NCBI GenBank assembly: GCA_002085445.1
Contig: NBMI01000103.1
Coordinates: 1 to 33,186, forward strand
Source of the DNA: Candidatus Parabeggiatoa sp. nov. 2
GTDB taxonomy: Bacteria; Pseudomonadota; Gammaproteobacteria; Beggiatoales; Beggiatoaceae
Direction: 5' to 3'
DNA: 33,186 nucleotides
The notes under the pieces were generated by a model, which was not told where the DNA came from, made no database searches, and saw only the letters and a program-made list of their open reading frames with translations. Below, piece after piece: positions 1-7,687 of the stretch (within the stretch, counting starts at the first letter, position 1; each line of letters starts with the position of its first letter). The translations under genes were made by a program, and so were the position numbers.

Positions 1-30
1 AAACCCCTTTTGGGTGAGGGCAACCATAAA

Positions 31-71
31 GGATTGCCCCTACATTACATAACGGTTTGTAGGGGCAATCC
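31..71. repeat. Inverted repeat, 14-bp perfect arms
   Basis: GGATTGCCCCTACA at 31-44 is matched by its exact reverse complement at 58-71, with a 13-nt loop. It can fold as a hairpin on either strand. No gene upstream is visible, so a terminator role for a gene left of the window cannot be judged. Confidence 0.7.
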
Positions 72-140
72 CACGTGCAAAGCCCTTAACTTAATGGCAT
101 TGAATAGCTATCTGGGATTACATGATATTTCACCCCAACT

Positions 141-189
141 GAGAAAGATGGAGAGTGCTAAAAGGTTTGCAGGTGAAATCAAGGTGATT
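141..189. repeat. 49-bp direct repeat, left copy, flanking the R-M genes
   Basis: This 49-bp stretch matches 2520-2568 at 43 of 49 positions in the same orientation, with no gaps. The two copies bracket the methyltransferase and endonuclease genes. In one frame both read as similar peptides (SAKRFAGEIKVI here, SAKRLAGKIKVI at the right copy), so they may be remnants of the tail of one small gene. The tail loosely recalls C-termini of DUF2281-type antitoxins, but that is a guess. The surrounding open frame 10-234 is otherwise unrecognised and probably not a gene. Confidence 0.6.
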
Positions 190-261
190 GACAATGGGAT
201 GTATTTTGAACAAGACACCACCTTATACAATTAGGCCTTTCTGAATGGACACTAAATAAAT

Positions 262-1583
262 ATGATTACAAGTAGTCATCCACAGTTGAACCTTTTTCCT
301 ACTCAAACACCCAACAATCCGGTATTGACTTCTGCTCAACTTAAAACCGCACGATCAGGCACTTTCACGGATAATATGAAATTACCCGTGCATCGCTGGT
401 TTCGTTACTCGGCCGGTTTTTCAGCAGACTGGGTGAAGCAATTAATTGATAAGAAAAGTAAAACCAGTCATTTAAATTTACTCGATCCGTTTGCCGGTTG
501 TGGTACGACTTTACTTGCTGCCCAAGCCTGCAAAGTTTCAGGCACTGGCTTTGAAACACATCCTTTTGTTTATAAAATCGCTCACGCCAAACTTCATTGG
601 CATGTGGATGCCTCGGCATTGTGGCAGACTTCAGAAAAACTGATTGAATTGGCTAAAAAACAACTGAAACCCACCCAAAGACTTGATATACCCTTATTAA
701 ATAAATGTTACACGCCAGACAATTTAGCAAAACTGGATGCATTACGAAATGCCTATCTTGAATTAGATCAAAATGATGCTCGAATACTGATTTGGTTAGC
801 TATCACCACCATTCTCCGCGCCTGTAGCACCGCTGGCACCGCACAATGGCAATATGTGCTTCCAAACCAAGTCAAAGTCTTAGAACCGTTTATCGCCTTT
901 AAAGAAAAAATAGCCCAGATGGTTTCTGATATCGTTTATGTTCAACAAAATCAGTGGGGAAAAAATGCCTCAATTTTATTGACGGATGCCAGACAACCTC
1001 AGTTTGAACCACCCGAATTATTTGATATGGTTATTACTTCTCCCCCTTATCCCAATAATTATGATTATGCGGATGCCACTCGTTTGGAAATGACTTTTTG
1101 GGGAGAAATCACTGGCTGGAAAGACCTTCAAACCGCGGTGCGGCAATATTTAATCCATTCCTGTTCTCAGCATTCCGCAGCAGAACGTCTGAAATTGGAC
1201 AATATTTTATTCTGCAAGATCAGATTTTGCAACCGATTAAAGCGGAACTCTCAAATGCTTGTCAAACACTGGCTGAAATTCGTTTCACCAAAGGTGGCAA
1301 AAAAACTTATCACACTATGGTAGCCGCTTATTTTCAAGACTTAGCAAAAGTCTTTTATTCATTACGCGCTTTGTGCAAGGAAAATTCAACGGTTTGTTTT
1401 GTGATTGGAGATGCCGCGCCCTACGGGGTTTATTTACCGGTTGAAAAATGGCTAGGGCAACTGGCTCTTGCAGCGGGATTTAAACGTTTTTCTTTTGAAA
1501 AACTCAGAGACAGAAACACGAAATGGAAAAATCGAAAACACACCGTTCCTCTACATGAAGGACGTTTATGGATTGAAGGATAA
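262..1583 (+). pseudogene. Type II DNA methyltransferase, TSPPY type (frameshifted)
   Basis: Site-specific DNA methyltransferase using S-adenosylmethionine. Residues 75-83 read DPFAGCGTT (motif I, SAM binding) with an acidic Glu about 15 residues later. TSPPY at residues 259-263 is catalytic motif IV of the amino-methyltransferases; the SPPY form is frequent in N4-cytosine enzymes. Motif I precedes motif IV by about 180 residues, leaving room for a target recognition domain between them. The first frame runs 262-1323, but homologous reading moves to another frame near 1207-1212, in a TTTTATT run where one base seems missing. It then continues through VCFVIGDAAPYGVYLPV to the stop at 1581-1583. 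Repaired, it would be about 440 residues. The next gene starts 2 bases after the stop. The frameshift may be real decay or an assembly error. Family call is firm; target base and site unknown. Confidence 0.88.
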
Positions 1584-1585
1584 TT

Positions 1586-2504
1586 ATGATTTCTCGCAAA
1601 GCTTCATCTGGACATAAACTTGGACAATTGATAGGTGACTGGTTTGAAGAATACTTTGTGCTACCGTTACTGAATAATGTCGCTAATAAATTACAAGTAT
1701 TTATTGACTCCCGTTTTATAAAAAGGGTGGTGAGAGGCAGACAAACAAATTGAATGGCTTGATAGTGATGGAAACACCGTAGATTATGATTACGTGCTTG
1801 AACTTCACGGTACTGAAAATGAGATTGGCATTCCCGTCGCTTTCGTAGAATGTTTTTGGAGAAGAGGATCCCGTCATTCTAAAGATAAAGCGAGAGATGA
1901 CAGTGGAAAATTAATGCCAATGCGAGAAACCTATCCCACTGCACGATTTTTGGGTATCGTTGCGGCCGGCGATTTCACTAAACCGGCGAGAGACTTAATT
2001 AGGAGTCGGGAAATTGATTTATTCTATGTTCCAAAGGATAATATTATAATTATAAAGGCTTTTTTTTATAATGGGCTTATAATGGATTATCCTGATAATT
2101 CAACAGAAACAGAAAAATGGCGTATTGTGACAACCTTTGAAAAAACATTTACGTCAGAGAAAAAAGAACAAGTACAGCATTCTTTAATCACACAAGTGGG
2201 AATCCCAACCATTAATTCTTATGTGGATCGTGTTAGAGCGGCACTGAGTGCTTTACCACAAGAAATTCGCTTTATTCTACGACAGGACTCTACCCCTTTA
2301 ATCTTTGAGTCATTGGCTGAAGCCTCCAAATTTTTAAACCAACCCAATTTCAGAATGGGCAAGCCGCAAAAAAGTTATCTCTATCAAATAACATTCAGTG
2401 ATGGTTCTGAATTTGAAAAAACGGTAGCCTCTCTTGAAATGTTGAAACAGCTTCATAAACAAATTGAGTTACTCGCTTCCCATCTCAATCAGATAACGCT
2501 TTAA
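1586..2504 (+). pseudogene. Type II restriction endonuclease partner (frameshifted)
   Basis: The ATG at 1586 lies 2 bases after the methyltransferase stop, so the two form an operon. The N-terminal frame gives GHKLGQLIGDWFEEYFVLPL and runs to an early stop at about 1760. One extra base near 1739 shifts the frame; afterwards it reads DKQIEWLDSDGNTVDYDYVL and then VAFVECFWRRGSRHSKDKAR to the stop at 2504. The Asp-rich VDYDYVLE followed by VECFWRR fits a PD-(D/E)XK-like nuclease core. Repaired length is about 305 residues. It pairs with the upstream methyltransferase as a type II R-M system whose recognition site cannot be read from sequence. A translation product starting at GTG 1794 would lack the N-terminal region. 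With both partners frameshifted, the system may be inactive. Confidence 0.8.
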
Positions 2505-2818
2505 TGTGACACATTCGTTCAGAAAGAGGGATAGTGCCAAAAGGCTTGCAGGTAAAATCAAGGTGATTTAGTGATAATCACTTCTACTCGCTATCTTTGC
2601 TCGAAAGGGTAACTCGTGCTTGATTTCAAGACACCAGCATTTGTTTCTAAGAGCTAACTATCAGATCAATCAAACCTGGTGTTAGGTTAAATTATAAAAA
2701 AAATGGCTCACCTATGGGTAAATAGGTGAAAATGTTTCAGACGAGGTTGCAAACCTCGTTCAGCACAAGTTCGGCTCTACCCTGTTTCACCTAATTCCCT
2801 ACATGAGCGAAGAAAATA
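2505..2818. other. Gene-free stretch: right 49-bp repeat copy and a small palindrome
   Basis: No gene is supported. 2520-2568 is the right copy of the 49-bp direct repeat whose left copy is at 141-189. 2741-2759 is a palindrome with arms ACGAGGTT and AACCTCGT around GCA. A 26-codon open frame starts at ATG 2803 and overlaps the next gene out of frame; it is probably chance. Confidence 0.6.
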
Positions 2819-3673
2819 ATGGAGGAACTATTTGTGGTTCAAAAACATCTGAACCAAATTGTAGAAGAACAACCGTTTCCTGATTATGCCAAGTGGTGGA
2901 ACTTAGGTTCGGTATTCTCAGAATTTATGTCTGAGTCTATCATTTCTCAGTGGTTTGGACTCCACCATAATAATGGTGATTTCAGGTTAGTCAAAAATGA
3001 GGTTTCAGAATATCTGAAGGTTGTCTATGGTAGAAAGGCTAGAGTCTCTTTAGTAGAAGACTTTGTTAATAAAACCTTTTCTTACCCAATCCAATCGGGA
3101 GAATTTGATGCGTTATCCTATTCTTTTTACCGTTCGGCGTTTCAATTCATTGAGAATCATCTCAAAGAATATGAGCAGTCGTTAACCAGAGAAAGAAGAC
3201 GGTTTACCAAACGAGTTGGAAAAATATTTTTCCAGCAAGTACGTCACTATTTGAATTTAGATTTGCCAATCGGTTTGACATATGAGCCGAGCTTTATCAG
3301 ATTAAAAGCGTCTCTACAAAATCTGGGTACTTTTTTGAAGACGCAAGGATATTTACGGGATCATTTCGATTTTAAGTTTGATCTTGATGTGGAATACGCC
3401 GGTAAAAGGATAGTGCAAACAGAATCGGCATTTCTGGATAATTTAGAGAATAACGGTATTGCTTATGCCTTATACGAAATGGGGTATCCGGCTATCCTAC
3501 CTTCTGCGGTTTATCTCTATCACACCATCGGAGAAGCGCAACATCATTCCTCGCGAACCATTGAAGAACTCTTTGAATTAATGGGCTACGAGGCACGAGA
3601 AACTGATGATTTTGATCCGATGGGTTATCCATCCAATCGGGTGGTTGAACTTTGGGAAATTAGGAAATGCTAG
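2819..3673 (+). CDS. Conserved-looking hypothetical protein upstream of aldehyde dehydrogenase
   Basis: I do not recognise this 284-residue soluble protein. It has no signal peptide or membrane segment and is rich in aromatic and acidic residues. The middle carries a basic patch, ERRRFTKRVGK, and the C-terminal third contains HTIGEAQHHSS and ELFELMGYE. Codon use and sustained composition look genuine. The amber stop at 3671-3673 is followed in the same frame by 37 open codons (FAYTSQCIAHRRRVFWGWQQ and on) to TGA at 3785-3787, only 6 bases before the dehydrogenase ATG. The natural product may therefore be about 322 residues, with the TAG a mutation, an error or a readthrough site. No strong Shine-Dalgarno precedes ATG 2819. 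Function unknown; probably co-transcribed with the dehydrogenase. Confidence 0.7.
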   Translation: MEELFVVQKHLNQIVEEQPFPDYAKWWNLGSVFSEFMSESIISQWFGLHHNNGDFRLVKNEVSEYLKVVYGRKARVSLVEDFVNKTFSYPIQSGEFDALSYSFYRSAFQFIENHLKEYEQSLTRERRRFTKRVGKIFFQQVRHYLNLDLPIGLTYEPSFIRLKASLQNLGTFLKTQGYLRDHFDFKFDLDVEYAGKRIVQTESAFLDNLENNGIAYALYEMGYPAILPSAVYLYHTIGEAQHHSSRTIEELFELMGYEARETDDFDPMGYPSNRVVELWEIRKC

Positions 3674-3793
3674 TTTGCGTACACCTCCCAATGTATTGCC
3701 CACCGTCGTCGGGTATTTTGGGGCTGGCAACAAAGTGGTTTACAAAAAACTTTACCTCAAATGAGTCACAGTCTTTTAAACGGATGAAAAATA

Positions 3794-5317
3794 ATGAAAG
3801 CATTACTGGATAAACTACAAATTAAAGCGGTTAACGCAGGTGCTTGTACTGGATATGATCGCTGGATTTTCGTTCAAAACGGTAAAGAACGGGTTTCATA
3901 TAATCCAACCACCGGCGAACCCATCGCCAAAGTGATTCAGGCAACCAACAAGACTTATGATAGTGTCGTGTGCCAAGCCGCCGATGCTTTTAACAGATGG
4001 CGCACCGTTCCTGCACCACAACGGGGGCAAGTGATTCGTGATCTTGGCAACGCGTTACGTGAATTTAAGGAACCGCTTGGCGAGTTAGTGACTTTGGAGA
4101 TGGGGAAAATCAAGGTTGAGGGAATTGGCGAAGTGCAAGAAATGATTGATATTTGCGACTTCGCCGTTGGACTATCGCGCCAGTTGTATGGCTTGGCTAT
4201 GCACTCAGAACGCCCAAACCATAGAATGTATGAGCAGTGGCACCCACTTGGCCCCATCGGCATTATCACTGCATTCAATTTTCCTGTGGCGGTTTGGTCG
4301 TGGAATGCGGCCATTGCGGCCGTTTGTGGTGACACGATGGTCTGGAAACCCTCCCCTACGACTCCCTTAACGGCGATTGCTATCCAGCATATTGTCAACC
4401 AAGTCATGGCCGATCATGGTCTGGAGGGTGTGTTCAATCTCATTATCGGTGAGAATCAAGTCATTGGCGAGCAGATGATCAACGATACGCGCCTACCTTT
4501 GATAAGCTTTACTGGCTCAATCCGGGTGGGCCGTTACGTGGCCGAAGTGGTTGCGCGTCGGCTGGGGCGTACTCTTCTCGAATTGGGCGGCAACAACGCC
4601 ATTATTGTTGCCAAAGATGCCAATCTGGACTTGGCCGTGCGGGCTATCTTGTTCGGTTCAGTCGGTACTGCCGGACAGCGTTGTACGACGACTCGTCGTG
4701 TTATCCTGCATAAGGATATTGCCAGCGAACTGACCAACCGTCTGGTGACTGCCTACCAACAGGTATCCATTGGCAATCCGTTGGAAAATGGCATTTTGAT
4801 GGGGCCGTTGGTCAATGAAAATGCCGTTCAAACAATGATGGCAGCCTTGGAGACGGCTAAGGCGCAGGGTGGTAAAATTCTTTATGGCGGAAATCGTCTA
4901 CCTGAAAAGGGCGCAAATTTCGTGGAACCTACCCTCGTCAAAATGCCAGAGCAAACGTCGCTTGTGGGCGAAGAAACGTTTGCCCCAATCCTCTATTTGA
5001 TGGAGTACCAAACCATTGAAGAAGCCGTTGCCATTCACAATGGTGTGCATCAAGGACTTTCCAGTGCCATTTTTACAACGAATCTACTGACGGCTGAACA
5101 GTTTCTGTCGGCAACGGGTTCTGATTGTGGGATTGCTAATGTCAATATTGGAACCAGTGGTGCAGAAATCGGGGGGGCATTCGGTGGTGAAAAAGAAACC
5201 GGCGGTGGGCGCGAGTCCGGTTCCGATGCGTGGAAGAGTTATATGCGCCGCCAGACTAACACGATTAACTGGTCAAGCGAACTACCCCTAGCTCAAGGTA
5301 TTCAGTTTGGCGACTAG
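3794..5317 (+). CDS. amaB: Aldehyde dehydrogenase, ALDH7 family (aminoadipate-semialdehyde type)
   Basis: NAD(P)-dependent oxidation of an aldehyde to the acid. The 507-residue length is normal for the family. AFNFPVAVW carries the oxyanion-hole Asn (about 162), LELGGNN the general-base Glu (about 263) and GTAGQRCTTTRR the nucleophilic Cys (about 297). The C-terminal signature GGGRESGSDAWKSYMRRQTN is typical of ALDH7 (antiquitin/AmaB), whose members oxidise alpha-aminoadipic semialdehyde in equilibrium with piperideine-6-carboxylate in lysine degradation. No other lysine-catabolic gene is in the window, so the substrate is inferred from family only and betaine-aldehyde-like substrates are possible. 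It follows the hypothetical gene at 2819 closely and probably shares its transcript. G+C appears higher than in the neighbouring intergenic DNA, as expected for a conserved metabolic gene. Confidence 0.93.
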   Translation: MKALLDKLQIKAVNAGACTGYDRWIFVQNGKERVSYNPTTGEPIAKVIQATNKTYDSVVCQAADAFNRWRTVPAPQRGQVIRDLGNALREFKEPLGELVTLEMGKIKVEGIGEVQEMIDICDFAVGLSRQLYGLAMHSERPNHRMYEQWHPLGPIGIITAFNFPVAVWSWNAAIAAVCGDTMVWKPSPTTPLTAIAIQHIVNQVMADHGLEGVFNLIIGENQVIGEQMINDTRLPLISFTGSIRVGRYVAEVVARRLGRTLLELGGNNAIIVAKDANLDLAVRAILFGSVGTAGQRCTTTRRVILHKDIASELTNRLVTAYQQVSIGNPLENGILMGPLVNENAVQTMMAALETAKAQGGKILYGGNRLPEKGANFVEPTLVKMPEQTSLVGEETFAPILYLMEYQTIEEAVAIHNGVHQGLSSAIFTTNLLTAEQFLSATGSDCGIANVNIGTSGAEIGGAFGGEKETGGGRESGSDAWKSYMRRQTNTINWSSELPLAQGIQFGD

Positions 5318-5416
5318 ATGTGCGTGGACTCCATCACTCTCTCGCCTATCAAGGGCTAGGAGAGTAAAAATGGGTTTTGGTGTTGAGTGTATTTGAACAA
5401 CTGTGGGCCATAAAAA

Positions 5417-5852
5417 ACTTTAGAAGCTTTCAAATTAAAGTCTGGCCCTATACCGCTCACCACCAAACTTTAGTTTGGCAAAGGAGTCCAAACTTTAGTT
5501 TGGCAGGAGTCCAAACTTGGCAAAGGAGTCCAAACTTTAGTTTGGCAGGAGGTAAGGAAGGCAAGACTCCAAACTTTAGGGCAGGACTCCAAACTTATCC
5601 AAAGACGTTCTACTCTTAGGTGGCCCACGACGGGAGCCTATTAAGTTGATACATTACTTTAAAAAACAATGAATTAGCCGTTTAACAGGCCCTAGATAGC
5701 GGCACCTTCGTCGCTCATTGAGGACTTCAACTTGGAAAACACATCCTCGTAAAGCTAAACATCGGATGTGTTAATACTAATTGATTGGACTGTTGAGTAT
5801 AAACCCGCCTAACATTTTGAAACGGGTGTATTTGGAACAGTCTTATTTGGGG
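5417..5852. repeat. Dispersed repeat of about 435 bp, copy 1
   Basis: This stretch recurs in direct orientation at 7225-7658. Long parts are nearly identical, for example from the TCTGGCCCTATACCGCTCAC block and the ACGTTCTACTCTTAGGTGGC block to the end. The first third differs between copies because it holds a variable number of CCAAA-CTTTAG-TTTGG palindromes (here at 5463-5478, 5488-5503 and 5530-5545). Internally it has an interrupted AACACATCC / GGATGTGTT hairpin, whose tighter relative is at 24350-24384. No transposase is present. Open frames here translate only the palindromes and are not genes. It may be a MITE-like or non-autonomous element. Confidence 0.75.
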
Positions 5853-5887
5853 CTCTGGTACTGTGAAACTGACTGCTGCCAAACTAA

Positions 5888-5930
5888 AAACGACGCTAAA
5901 GTTTCGCGGAGCGAAACTTTAGCGTCGTTT
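5888..5930. repeat. Perfect hairpin, 20-bp arms, 3-nt loop
   Basis: AAACGACGCTAAAGTTTCGC at 5888-5907 is exactly complementary to 5911-5930 across the loop GGA. It holds CTAAAG on the left arm and CTTTAG on the right arm, linking it to the CTAAAG palindrome family. A simple CCAAA-CTAAAG-TTTGG unit follows at 5955-5970. No T-run follows, so a terminator role is not evident. The rest of 5853-6120 shows no gene. Confidence 0.8.
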
Positions 5931-6130
5931 GGACTCCTAAAGTTTAGACTGGTGCCAAACTAAAGTTTGGACATATACTGAACAAGGTTACAAACTCTAT
6001 TTTTATATAGCATGAATCGTTCAAAAAAGTCAAACTCAACAGCCTATTCTAAGGGTAAAAATAAGATAATGCGTCGTCTAAAAAATCCGTTGAGTCCCAA
6101 AATCCGTTGTTCTCCTAATAGTTGCCGATT

Positions 6131-7119
6131 ATGCAAAAATTTATCAATAACCATCGTTTGATATTGATGGAAGCTGCCATTGTTGAGCAATTGCGTCGAT
6201 ATGAGAGGATTGTACTGCATCCACGTCTAGAAAATGCACTCCTCATTTATGAAAATCAGGGTCAAGAAGCCTTAGCGAAACTCTATCAGAGCTATATCGA
6301 CATCGCTTGTCAGGCGAATTTGCCAATCCTTTTATGTACGCCTACTTGGCGGGCAAACCCTGAGCGGGTTCAGGAATCTAATGTTGAGTTAAATATTAAT
6401 GGTGATGCCGTTCATTTTTTAAAGAAAATCCGAGATGAGCAACATATGGCAACCCCAGAAATTAAAATTGGCGGCCTAATCGGCTGCAAAAATGACTGCT
6501 ATAAACCAAATGAAGGATTGTCACCTTTTGAGCGGAAAGATTTCATGCTTGGCAAATCAATCAATTGGCCCATGCGGGTGTTGATTTCTTAATAGCAGTC
6601 ACATTGCCTTCTGTAGAAGAAGCTATTGGTATAGCAAGAGCGATGGCAAAGACGAAAGTCCCGTACATTATCAGTTTTGTTATAGGGAGAGATAGTTGTA
6701 TTTTAGACGGTTTTCCTTTGGTGAATGCCATTAGTACTATCGACGAATCGACTAAATATCCACCTATTGGATACTTGGTGAATTGTGCGTATCCTAGCTT
6801 TCTTCATGCCTCCGAACAGCCAACCGCACTTTATAAGCGTTTAATAGGATACCAAGCCAATGCGTCATCACTTGATCATTGCGATCTTGATGAGGCAGTT
6901 GATTTAAAAGTCAACGATATTTCGGATTGGGGTAAGCAGATGCTCACATTCAATCAACATTATGGAATCAAAATTCTTGGAGGATGCTGTGGCACCGGTG
7001 TTCAACATTTAAAGTATCTCGTTAACCACAAGACCTTTGTTCAACCCGCGTCTCACTACTCTGCTGCCAAACTAAAGTTTGGAGCCCGGCGGCCGCCAAA
7101 CGTTAGTTTGGACGATTAG
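6131..7119 (+). pseudogene. Homocysteine S-methyltransferase family protein (frameshifted)
   Basis: Zinc-dependent methyl transfer to homocysteine or a related thiol. The N-terminal part (LILMEAAIVEQLRRY, then PILLCTPTWRANPERV) and the C-terminal part match the family. VNCAYPSFL supplies the first zinc-binding Cys and GGCCGT the paired Cys. The first frame ends at about 6590; homologous reading continues in another frame as HAWQINQLAHAGVDFLIAV, so one base seems missing at 6541-6544 in a T-run. Repaired length is about 329 residues, close to the family norm. ATG 6131 is preferred over TTG 6122 because it is the usual initiator; no Shine-Dalgarno is visible. The last roughly 18 residues are encoded by a CTAAAG palindrome (7067-7082) and adjoining repeat DNA, so the original C-terminus was probably replaced. 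The gene lies between two direct copies of a 435-bp repeat. Confidence 0.85.
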
Positions 7120-7185
7120 TTGAGGCGATAAATCACCTACTACAAACGCGGAATAGTTGAGGCGATAAATCACCTACTACAAACG
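7118..7185. repeat. Two 31-bp direct repeats (period 37)
   Basis: 7118-7148 and 7155-7185 are identical 31-mers (AGTTGAGGCGATAAATCACC and 11 further bases) separated by 6 bp. The ending CTACTACAAACG resembles the ending of the 32-bp units at 9879-10037. The first copy touches the stop codon of the methyltransferase-like gene. Confidence 0.8.
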
Positions 7186-7224
7186 GGCCTTTTCTGGAAC
7201 ACTCTTATTTGGGGGCCAGAAAAG

Positions 7225-7658
7225 ACTTTAGAAGCTTTCAAATTAAAGTCTGGCCCTATACCGCTCACCACCAAACTTTAGTTAGCAGTTGTCCAAACTT
7301 TAGTTTGGCAACCGTCCAAACTTTGACAGGCGTCCAAACTAACTAATGGCCGGACGTAAGGAAGGCAAGACTCCAAACTTTAGGGCAGGACTCCAAACTT
7401 ATCCAAAGACGTTCTACTCTTAGGTGGCCCACGAATGGAGCCGATTAAGCTGATACATTACTTTAAAAAAAAATGAATTAGCCGTTTCACCTGCCCCAGA
7501 CAGCGGCACTTTCGCCGCTCATTGAGGACTTCAACTTGGAAAAAACATCCTTGTAAAGCTAAACATCGGATGTGTTAATACTAATTGATTGGACTGTTGA
7601 GTATAAACCCGCCTAACATTTTGAAACGGGTGTATTTGGAACAGTCTTATTTGGGGGC
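7225..7658. repeat. Dispersed repeat of about 435 bp, copy 2
   Basis: Direct copy of 5417-5852 with scattered substitutions and a reshuffled palindrome section. Its end motif (GGAACA.TCTTATTTGGGG) also occurs just upstream at about 7195-7214, suggesting a nested or truncated third copy. Palindrome fragments follow to about 7732, where they join the truncated WD40 gene. Confidence 0.75.
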
Positions 7659-7687
7659 CATTAGTTAGTTTGGACGACTGCTAAAGT

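Noticed and set aside
10-234. Open frame of 74 codons
   Set aside because: Begins in an inverted repeat and resembles no known protein; only its tail is shared with the repeat at 2520, so it is treated as a remnant.
5377-5619. Open frame with repeated PNFSLAG peptides
   Set aside because: It is a translation of CCAAACTTTAGTTTGG palindromes inside a dispersed repeat.
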